From: Anomaloglossus baeobatrachus | Lineage: Eukaryota; Chordata; Amphibia; Anura; Aromobatidae | Direction of reading: 5' to 3' | Length of the DNA: 64,000 nucleotides | NCBI RefSeq assembly: GCF_048569485.1 | Contig: NC_134355.1 | Coordinates: forward strand, 563,773,642 to 563,837,641 | The notes under the pieces: model-generated | Seen by the model: only the letters and a program-made list of their open reading frames with translations | Database searches by the model: none | Told to the model about the DNA's origin: nothing | Part shown: one piece after another, positions 36,501 to 48,500 of the stretch | How positions within the stretch are numbered: position 1 is the first letter of the stretch | Layout of the letters: every line of letters starts with the position of its first letter | Position numbers and translations under genes: made by a program

Positions 36501-39500
36501 CTGGTGTGTGTGTTTATTTACTGTAACTTACAGATTAATCATGGAGGGTGTCTCATAGACGCCTGACATGATTAATCTAGGACTTATTGGCAGCTATGGG
36601 CTGCCAATAACTCCTTATTACCCCGATTTGCCAACGCACCAGGGTAAATCGGGAAGAGCCGGGTACAGTCCCAGAACTGTCGCATATAATGTATGCGGCA
36701 ATTCTGGGCGGCTGTTGGCTGATATTGTTAGGGTGGGGGGCTCCCCATAACGTGGAGCTCCCCATCCTGAGAATACCAGCCTTCAGCCGTATGGCTTTAT
36801 CTGGCTGGTTTTAAAAATGGGGGGAACCGCACGCCGTTTTTTTTAATTATTTAATTATTTATTTCACTACACAGTATAGACACGCCCACCGGCTGCTGTG
36901 ATTGGGTGCAGTGTGACACCTGTCACTCAGAGTGGGGGCGTGTCTCACTGTAACCAATCATAGGCGCTGGTGGGCGGGGAAAGCAGGGAATACGAAATTG
37001 TTTAATGGGCGGCCGGCTTTTTCAAAACAGTAAAAGCCGCCGGAGCAGTGTGAATGCCGTGCAGCGCCAGGGATCGGGGATCGGTGAGTATATGAGAGAG
37101 GGGGATAGACTGACATGGACTGAGAGTGAGGGACAGAGATAGTGACGGACTGACAGAGATTAGTGCATGACAGACATTGTGAGGCGCTTCAGAACGCAGC
37201 TTTTCAGCTGCGCTCTGAAGCAGACCTTTTTTAAGCTGCGGTGCAGAGCGCACACCTGCGCACATAGCATCAGACACCAAAATCGTATGAGGGATGTCAC
37301 ACGTTACAATTGACTAGGTTCGTGCAACAAAACGCTCAATTCTAGAGAATGATACGATGTGTTTGCGATCAACGGTTTTGCGTTCAATCCTGATCGCATG
37401 TAGCTGTCACACGCAGATACCTCACAAACGATGCCGGATGTGCGTCACTTACAACTTGACCCCAACGACGGATTGTGAGATATATTGAAGCGTGTGTAGC
37501 GGGCTTAAGTAGGATCCTATCCCGCAAATTAGTGTACACAAAACTTGGCACTCAAATATGATGAAGAGATGATTATTTTTATATTTGTTGATGAAAGAGT
37601 TAAAAAAATAAAGTGTTTCAGTTATATACACAACAGACCTTCATCAAGTGTATGTAAGAAAATGGGTATCCAGCAACGGCATCCGGTAATATATCAAAAG
37701 AGAACAGACCTTCATCAGTTTATAGATTGCCGAGGAGAAATTGCCTGCTTTCTCTGAGGTAACACATTGCCCTGCCTGTTTTATAACAGGAGTGAGTGTT
37801 TCATAAATCATATTAGTGAGTGATAGGTCTAGCTGCTGCTGAGCTTATATGTCACTTTATTTATGATGAGCTCACCGGGAGGGAGATGCAGCAGAAACAC
37901 TTGCTCCTGTGATAGAACAGGCAGGGAAATGTTTTACCTCACAGAAATAATCATCTGCGATCCCATGCTTTTCTGTTTATATATTGTTTTGATTCCTCCC
38001 CTGCCCAGGAGCTGTGGTATGATCAGACCATGTTCCTGTACGGCCAGACACGGCCATTACACAGCACATAGCAGGGGCACATATATAAGATCTCAGCACA
38101 GGAACATTTTTTTAACACATCCAGTTGTGGATCTTCTTATTATTCCAAGATCTATTGATTGAAATGTACTTCCCAACATTGGACTTACCAGTATGTCCTA
38201 TTTAGCAGTCCGTTCCTGCAATTGAAAGTCTTAGTATGTCCTGGCAATCGTGCGGACACAGGAGCTGTGCGATCGCCATTACGAACTCAGCTTATTATAG
38301 CCAAACTTCATCACTCACAGCCAGGCTCAGTGCCAACATCATCCCTGGCTGTTTAACCCCTTAAATACTGCTATCAATAACGATCACAGCAATTAGGAGG
38401 CAGAGGGAGGGAGCTTCCTCTTCCACCCGTTTGGGAACCCCTGGATGTGATCACAGGGTTCTAATACTTTCTATGGCATCTGGATTTCAAATAATGACCC
38501 CCGGGTTTGCTGGCTTTAGTGGCCTGCTAGACCATGGCAAGAGTGTGGTCCAGCAGGCGTTATGTTAGTGTCACACTGATGCCGTGCATTATAAGGCTAT
38601 GTGCGCACGTTGCGTAAATACATGCAGTTACGCTGCGCTTTGTAGCGCAGCGTAACTGCATGCGTCCTGCATCCCCTGCACAGTCTATGGAGATTGTGCA
38701 GGGGCCGTGCGCACGTGGCGTCTTAGAGCGCAGCGCTTCGGCTGCTGCCCGAAGCGCTGCGTTCTAAGAAGTGACATATCACTTCTTCCGTGCGCTTTGC
38801 CGGCAGCTCCTGCTCTGTCTATGGCAGGAGCTGCAGGCAGAGCGCATGGAATCGGCTTTTTTTTTTTCTCTACGGACATTTTCTGCAGCGATTTGAAGCG
38901 CACGTGTGCTCTTCAGATCATTCCAGAAATTTCTGCAGGGCTAGTACGCAACGTGCGCACATAGCCTAACAGCGATCAGACTAATATGTTAATTTCCCAT
39001 AGTGGTCTTAAGCAAACAAATTTAAAAACAAGTTAAAAAAAAATTTGAAAACTATTTTTTAAAAAAATCCCCAAATAATCCCCCTAAAAATGAAAAAAGT
39101 ATTATACCAATAAACATGTATGTTTATGAAAGATCAAAATAAACAAAAAGAGCACACATATTTTGTATCGCTGTGTTCCGAAATAGAAATCCACCACACT
39201 AGTTAACCCCTTCAGTATCCATCGTCCAAAAAAAAGTGTCAAAAATTAGGCTTTTGCATCAAACCACCATGAAACCAACATAAAAAAGTAGAATAAAATT
39301 AATAAAAAAATCAAATATAAATAAGCATCTTAAGGCTAGATTTAAACGATGGTATGGCATCTGATGCGAGTGCATGGGATGTGATGTTCTAATGACCCTT
39401 GGCTCCCGCTGTGCAGCGAGTGTGAGTCAAGTGTCATGCAACTGTGATCCGATCTTTCGATCGTATCCCAGCTGCGGAGGAGAGGGAGGGATTAATCTCC

Positions 39501-42500
39501 CCATCTTCTCCATTGTCAGCCTGTGGGTATATCGCACTGCACTAGGATGTCATCTGAGTACAATCCGATGCTTCTCTCGCACCTATAGACTTGTATCTGT
39601 GTGGGTGACACGGCTCTTGGTGACAATCGCAGCATGCTGTGACTTTTCGCTCATCCAGAATCTGGACGAGAAAAAAGCTGACCATTTGCTCTCCTTCATT
39701 GAAAAACATTGGTCCGAGTGCAATGTAAGATTTTCTCGCATTACACTCGTCCGATTCATACGCTCGTGTGAGCGTACCCTAAACTTTCATTCTATATAGA
39801 TGACATTAAGGTTTCTGAGAAACATATACACCAAGACATATGTGTGAAACCAATGTCTCATAAATGGATTCTGGACACTGACAGTGACATGTTGCCAATT
39901 TGGTGTTTGCAATTTCTGCAATTATTCTGCCACATGTGACATACCTCAAAATAGGGAACATTTGGACCCAAATAAATTTGGAGTTGGTAGTGCTACCCAT
40001 GGTAATCAGTCACTACATAGCCAGATCCTTGGTACCTTCTGCTTTGTCATGATTGCGTTCCTGCCTAAATTATGCACAGTCTTTACTATGCATGGTGTTT
40101 GTTTCCTCCATGTGCTACGCACTTCTGATTATCTTTTTCAGTCTATGTCACTCTGACTTGTGCATTCCGCTATGGTCAAGAAGATATTGATGTGATCGGT
40201 CTGACCTTTCGTAAAGATCTGTACTTTGCACGGACCCAGGTTTATCCCCCTGTAGAAGATGTGAAATGTCTCACCAAAGTCCAAGAAAGACTGATGAAAA
40301 AATTGGGGAACAACGCCTATCCCTTCCTGATGGCGGTAATGACTTATATGTGTGTCCTGCAGCATGAATATCACTCCATGTGACATGTATCACAGTGATA
40401 CCGATAATTACAAGCTCTCCTAATCCTTTATATTCTCTCTTATAGTTTCCTGATTACTTGCCGTGCTCAGTGTGTCTTCAACCAGCTCCATCGGATGTGG
40501 GGAAAGTGAGTAGATCGCTTGGCTTTAGTTAATTGAACTTAATAGAATAAGAATTTTGGTAAAGACAAGAAATAAGATAATCAAAGATGACGACCGTGTG
40601 GTCTGCAGAGTACAACAAATATTCCACAGGCCTGCTAGAGATGTGCATATGAGGCTGCATTCACACAACGTATAAAAATTTCATCCAATAGTCATCGAGA
40701 CAAAAAACGATTTTTCATCTGTATAACATCTGTTTTTATACATATGCCATTAGTAAAAAAAAAAGTTACAAGACCAAATGCAGTTTCCCATGTTATACTG
40801 TATATCTGTAAGAATGATCCATATGGGTTCCGATTTTTTTTTTTTTTTCGTGCACCCATAGACTTTAATAGGCGAGTGGCGAGTGTCATCCAACACAATA
40901 AATAGATTAGTGCATACTGCGTTTTTTTTTTGTTTTTTTTTCCATGTGGACATTCAGTCTATAAAAAAAATTGTAATCAGAATGACCTAATTGAGTAACA
41001 TTAGTCTGAAAAAACAAGGGGTGAACTGAACCGAATTTGGAGGACTTTTTGGATATGGTACATGTGTTAAAGGAAACTGAATGACTGATACAGAATTGCA
41101 GCAGTGTCCATCTTTGTACTTTCTATATTTGTAAACCATTTTAGAAACTGCCCCTTTGTCAGGCGGCTTCATATGAAAGCCAATTAATAAATTTGACAAT
41201 TTACAATTATAATAGGCCTTGTTTAATACTTTATATTTTCTGATCATTTCCTTTTTCATTTTTTTTTTCAATTTTTTTTTAAGGCTTGTGGTGTGGATTT
41301 TGAGATTAAAGCATTTTCTACAAGCAATTTAGAAGACCGGGTTCACAAGAAGTAAGTGGTTAAATGTTTTACTAAAACTTGCAGCTTTTCTCAGCTTCCT
41401 TTGGAATATACAGTATCACATTACTTTTTGTAGCCAGTTATGACACTGTATTTTAAAATCTGGTGAAAAAAAACATTGCTCCATTAATGGTGAACCATTA
41501 ATTCCTAAAGGGTATCAGCAACCAATTGAAAATGTTTTTGTGCAATCCGCAACTAAAAACATCCTAATGTGTGTTATGGTTCGGGATTCCCCTGAGCCTC
41601 GAACCGCCCCTGTCCCATCTTTGTCTCCTGAGTTAGGATCGGCCAACTTCTCAGCGTCACCTGTCCGTCCCTCTAGGTGTCTGGCTGAGAGGCGTCAGGT
41701 ATCCAGGGTCTTAAGCCATCCTAAGTCTAAGTCCCAATTCATTCCGCCCCACCGCGCATGCGTGGGTTCCCGCATCCTCTCCAGGCTCTAAGTGCGGGAT
41801 TCCCGCTACTTCGCATGCGCGTGACGTCACCAATGACGCGGCGGACGCTGATTGGCAGTCGATGACATCAGCGGTGACGTGGCGGCCGTTGTATGGCCGC
41901 GGCCGGCACCATTACCATTTGACGCCTGGCTTTGGGTAGGGCTTAGGTTTTAAAAGACCCTGGGCCACGCCCATTGGTGTGCGGGCGTCATTTGTACATG
42001 TCTGTGGCTCAGTCAGCTTTTTTTGGGGGGGGGGAGGGGTTTTACGCTTAGGCTATGTCCGCACTTTGCGTCGTCCTAGTTGCAGTTCTAAACGCATCCT
42101 TTGGCAGAAATTGCTTTTGCCAAAGTTGCATTTGAGCACAGAATCGCGGTAAATACGCATGCATTTTGACCGCGTTTTAGCCGCGTTTTAAGCGCTTTTT
42201 ACATGCTTTTCCATTGCGTTAGACGCGTTTTGAACATTAAGACACTGCTAAATAAAGTTTAAACAGTTAAACATAATGAAAAAAAGGGAAAAAAGGAACA
42301 CATATACTATTATTGAAATCATAACGGAAATAGTTATATTTCATATAATTATAGCGGTTTCAAACTATTTATTGCTAAAATTACAATAAATTAATATTTT
42401 TCATTAATTTAATTGTCGGACTATGTGTGTGAGTAAAGGGACATATCATTCCATTATTTTAATGTCAGAAAAGCTTGCGTTTATGTAGTACAAAACGCAT

Positions 42501-45500
42501 GTTTTCTGCACCTAAAAAGCAGGTAAAACGCTGGAATTTTGATGTTTCTTGCTTTTTACTACTTCTTATTGACTTCAATGTTAGCAAAACGCAGCCCAAA
42601 TGGCAAAAACAATTGACATGCTGCTTCTTTGAACGCAGAGTTTTTGCCCAAATTTATGCAAATTAATCGCAGCGTTCTGAACTGCAAAGTGCGCACAAGA
42701 AATCCACTTTTCCCATAGACTTTGCAGGAAAAATCAAAACGCATGCATTTTGGCATGAAAACAGTTTGAAACGCTGCAGAAAAGCAGGTGAAAACGCAAA
42801 GTGCGGACACCGCCTTACAGCAGCAGTAGAGAAGACAAAGGAGAGGGTCAGGGCCAGACTTCTGCTTTGTTCCTGAATCAAAATTCTTTGGTTATGTCAG
42901 AACGGATTCAGCTAGTAATCTAAGTGATACATCGTTCGATTCAGAATCTCCTTGCCTAGATTATATAGCTGTCAGATGATGTAGCAAAACCTGCTGACAG
43001 ATTCCCTTTAACCTCTTTCTGACATAGGATGTAATAGTACATCTTCCTTTGGGTCCCCATGTGTGAAGCAGGCTCAGGAGCTAAGCCCGCGCCAGACATG
43101 GCAGCGACAGGCCATTTTCAAAGCCAGCAACTGCCTGTAACAGTGACCAGAGTTTGCTCTGATCGTTACTGTTTAACCATTTAAATACTACTGTCAATCA
43201 GTGACAATTAAACATTATATGTTACACCATCTAATATTAATAAAAAAGTTAAGCTCGCCACTTAATAAAAAGCAAGTCCTCATAGAACTACAGAAATAAA
43301 AACGTTAAAGGCCTCGAAAAATGACAACATGAAACCAAATTTAGTTTTTTGTTGTTTTTTTTTACAAACTTCTGGATTTTTCTTCATCACTTAAATAAAA
43401 ACGATACAAGTTTGATATCACCATAACCATACTAACCTGGAAATTCACGTCGGCAGAGCATTTTTATTAGACAATAGACAACATGAAAGCAAAATCCCTA
43501 AAACAATGGCAGAATTGAATTGGGTTTTTTTTTGCTATTTTTGAGTTCATTATTTTGATAAATTGAATGATGACAATGATTACAAAAAAATGAATATGGG
43601 TATGTTGGGAGGAAAAAAATGAAAGTGCAAAAACTTAAATTGGCTACACGGGAAGGGATTAAAATTAATACTATAGATAAATTTTGCACATCTTAATAGG
43701 TCTATTAGGTCTTTCATGAATTAATTGATGAAAGAGTAATTCATCTTCCTGCAGAAACTCTGTGCGTCTGTTGATCCGTAAAATCCAGTTTGCTCCTGAC
43801 CAACCAGGACCCACGCCCCGGGCAGAAACTTCCTGGCAGTTCTTTATGTCAGACAAACCCTTGCACCTGACAGCCTCCCTGTCCAAAGAGGTATAGTAGA
43901 ACACACAAGTAAATGCACTAGTAAAGGCAACCTGTCATGTGAAGAAAAATGCAACTAACCTGCAGATATGAGGTTAATTTGCAGGTTAATAGCGTTCTGG
44001 CACTGTGTGGATACCGTACTGAGAGCCCCACTGACAGGAGGAAATTATCTTTGCTACTGCTGGCAGTGGTTGGCTTTCAGTCATGGGGGTAGCGTCAGAG
44101 CTGTAATCGCGCCCCTGGCACTGACTTACAGCCAGTTCGAAGGCTGGAATCACACTTGCGAGTGTAAAATTGGTCCGATTCTCATGCCAGAAAGTTGGAC
44201 GATTTTAGTTCACTTTTCATCAGTGTGCTGTCAGTGTGCAATCAGTTTTTACCCTCAGCAGCTGCCAGTCATGTACTGTTATGTACAGGAGCATTTACAG
44301 TGTTCTCTGCTACATGCGTGAAATGTATTGAGAAAAACGGATGTCACTAGGATGGTGTATGTGCCGTCCGTGTGACATCCTTTTTTTTTCACGCACCCAT
44401 AGACTTGCATTGAAGAGACTCGTGCGAGAAACTCATTAAAACGCAGCATGCTGCGATTTTTGTCTCAGTCCGATTTGGACTGAGAAAAAAATAGCAGATG
44501 GGAGCTGCCTCATTGATTAACATGGGTTCCGAGGGCAATGCGAGATTTTCTCGCATTGCACTCGTGCAAGTTAATCGTAAGTGTGAAGCCGGCCTAATGC
44601 TGAGATCTAATGCTGAACCAGCTGTCCGTCAGTGCAGGGTCTGCGGTTACATCCCCCACTCACTAAACACAGAGCAGTGACTGAACCCATAACGACCACA
44701 CCCTTGTGACTGAAAGCTGGTGAATGGAGGAACAAAGTTAACTTCCTCCTGGTAGCATGCTCTTAGTGGGAACTGAGCAGGTTCAGAACGCTATAAACCT
44801 GCAGATTAACCCCATATTTTCAGGTTAATAGTGTTTCTTCACATGACATGTTCCCTTAACAGTAGGTATAGTAACTGCACCTGACTATGTGACCACATTA
44901 TTTGTTGTGCCTGGTTAATCATATAACATGCATCTTACTGTAAAAGAGTCAGTCTGATGCTCGGGCCTTGTAGCTAATTACCCTGGCCAAGGCAGAGGGG
45001 CTTGTTGGCACACCTCTAGGAGGCACCGTCCTCACCAACTATAAACATCTAATATTAATGTAACTGATTATAAACTTTTTTATAGCATACAGTAACACAA
45101 TGCTGCAACTTTGTAGTCGTGCTGTGTTTTTCTTTACACTTATCTGAACATGCAACAAAAATTATTGTTTTTGCTGTGATTTTTTTTCCATATCGCAGCA
45201 AAATTATGTCAATGAAATTGCAACAAAAGCAATGTAATTTTACAGTAATTTGAAACATTGCGGCAAAAAAATTGCCACAACTTTCAAAAACTGCTAAAAC
45301 AAAATACACCACAGGGACAGCGTGTGAACACAGCCTTAACATGTGCACTAAGGGCAATTATACTTACAGTGTAACCATTCCCTGCAGGTGTATTATCACG
45401 GAGAACCAATTTCAGTTGCTGTTACTGTGACCAATAATTCCGAGAAAACAGTAAAGAAAATATCAACTTCAGGTAAGATGTAATAATAACCAATGACCAT

Positions 45501-48500
45501 AAAATCGTCAATAAAGTCCAGTCTGATAAATATTGACAGAGCCCAATGGGTGGTCCTGCCACCTCCAGAGAGAAGGCGGACCACTGTGTAGGACCTCCCA
45601 CTGGACTGAAAAAAAAACTATTTTTCTATTATTTTAACAACATTAATATGAAAACAGAATATACAACTTATATTCAGTAACACCAATAAAAGAAAGTTGA
45701 CGTTTATTAATATTAATGTCATTAAACATTAGAATATACCGTAATTATCGCCAGCTTGATAAGGTAGAAATATATGCTTTCACATACACAAGTAATTTTT
45801 GACATTACAGGTTACATTTAGAGGGGTTATAGAGTGAAAGATGTCCCCCTATTCTCGGGTTACGCTAAAAGGTTTAACTTACAAATAAAAAGCAGACACC
45901 AGCTGTATTGGCTTCAAAGGGAGAGTGGCTTGGCGTGTATGCAGCTCTCTTAGGCCCCTTCATATGTCCGTTTTCACATGTACTGGAGACACGTTCACAC
46001 GCATACTCATTAAAATTTGTGTTGATTTTCACACGGACCGTAAGTAAGTGTGAACCACGTGTGTCAGTTTGAGCCACACAGAGACATGTCCGTTTTTTAC
46101 CATCACCATGATGAAAAGGGTGAATAGAATGCTATGGGTCAGTGAAAAACACGTACAGCACAGGGATGAATTACAATGCTAATTACTCTGGAATGAAGCA
46201 ATAGATAAAAGATATAAGGCCACACGTTGGGTATTTAGTGAGATTTTTACCTCAGAATTTGTCAGGCCACGTGCACATGTGGTGAGGTATTTGGTTAGTT
46301 TTTTACCTAAGTATTTGTAAGGCCACATGCACATGTTGGGTATTTGGTGATGTTTTTTACCTCAGTATTTGTAAGGCCACGTGCACACACACACTGAGTA
46401 TTTGGTGAGCGTTTTACCTCAGTATCTGTAAGCCAAAACCAGGAATGGGTACAAAATCCAGAAGTGGCGACATGTTTTTATTATACTTTTCCTCTGACTG
46501 CTCCACTCCTGGTTTTGTCTTACAAATACTGAGGTAAAAACTCACCAAATACTCAACGTGTGAATGTATCTTAAAGATATGGGTGGTTTTCCATTCCAAA
46601 GAGATGTGGTTGGTGGAGGGAGGGGTGATGATGTTTCTGACAGTTTCTCTTTAAGTGAAGTGGTGTTATCCAGCAAACTGCTCAGCTCTTTATGTAACTC
46701 CCATAAAGGTCAATGGAGAGAACCATAATGAGACGATACCTTTTCCATTAAAATAGGTGTCCACACACTCAGCTTATCAAATATTCTGGATTACCACAAC
46801 TGCACAACCCAGTTTTGTTGTCCTGCAAATGAAAATGATGGAGTGTGGTGGCTCAGTTTGTATTTGTCATGTGAAATATCTGACACTTCCATGGTCTCAT
46901 TGCCAAACATGGGATTTGTCAGGTATAAATCACGGTGGCAATTATATTGCCATATAAAATGATGAAGTGTGTAATGTTATTTTCTACACAATCCATGACG
47001 GAGCTGCCAAAGACAGACATGCCTAACGTGGGGCGTTTTTTTTTATTCATTATTGCAGTTACATGTGAACATTTTCCCTCTATATTTGTGGGGTTTTTTG
47101 CAAAACCGCTAAATATTGCAAAAACTGCAGAAAAACCAGCATGTATGAACACATCTTAAGAGGCATTGTCAGTAATTTGACTTTTTTCTTCTTACAGTGG
47201 ATCAAGTCGCTAATGTGGTGTTGTATTCTAGTGACTATTACACCAAAACTGTGGCTTTGGATGAATCCGAGTAAGTAAAGCTACAGTAATGTGAGTCGTG
47301 TAGATTATTAGTAGCATAGATTTGACAATTCTTTATGGCAACTCCTTTTTTCTGATTAATTTGTTTTACCATTGCTCTAGTATTTTTTTAGGCTGTATAT
47401 TGGAATACACAAAATGTTAGTGCAGTTGCACTGGTGGACACAGACAGAAAAGGGCCCCTATGCAACAATATATGGGCCTTCAGTAGTCCAACAGCTCATT
47501 ATAATGCCCAATTCTTCCTGTTTTGGGTTTGGTAATGGGCCCGCTTACGTCTTGGCCCCTGTGCGGCTGCAGCGGTTGCACCAATGATATGTCCGCCCTT
47601 GTGCAGTCAAACATCGTACATAATAAAACCATTGCTTATCCGCATCACTTGCTGAATGTAAGAGAAGCTTTTTCCTTTGCCAGGCAAAAGGTCCCATCCA
47701 AGGGCACTTACAGTCATACCTTCACTTTGCTGCCGCTCCTGGCATACAACCGAGAGAAGCGGGAAATCGCTTTAGATGGAAAACTGAAGCACGAGGACAC
47801 GAATCTGGCATCTAGCACTCTGTAAGTGAAGCTGGATTGTATACACTGAAGTCTTTTTCTTTTCAAAACCAGTTTTGCTTTATCCATGTGGTATCCTAAA
47901 TAGAAAAATTTTATCAGAAGACGGAGCAGGTCCGGAGCGGAGCATTTCCGGCCTCCTGCTGCCACTAACGCCACCAAGAACAGTTAATCTGCCTTTGAAC
48001 AGCTCTACTGATTGAGCTGAATTAAAAAATATTGTGAAGATTTATAGTTTCTGCCCAAAAATAGATGACTAACATAAATTCTTTTCTCCATAGGCTGAAG
48101 GAAGGTATTGATCGCACTGTTATGGGAATCCTGGTGGATTACAAGATTAAGGTGACGCTCACCGTCTCTGGGTATGTGTCTGGTTTTCGGTATATACAGT
48201 GGGTGAAATAAGTATTGAATATGTCACCAATTATCCATATAAATACATTTCTAAAAGGTGTCATTTCTCATTATTATAAATAAGTTAATTTATGGACATC
48301 TATGGTTTGATTTCTTTGAGAGTGTGGAGTGGATGGGTTGTTACCGACTTTTGGTGAGAAATTCAGGTCAACAGTGTGACGCCATGGACTATTTGGGTCG
48401 TCACAGGGTTCTGCACAATCTGCCCTCCCCGTGCAGGGCTCACACCCCCATGGTTTTGGGTCTCTATCCTGCAGTACTGTCTCCACCAGCATTCACAAAT

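Noticed and set aside
47523-47825. The ATG at 47523 as a gene start for a 100-codon protein
   Set aside because: Only the last 46 codons are coding: they are SAG exon 10, preceded by a normal splice acceptor at 47683.
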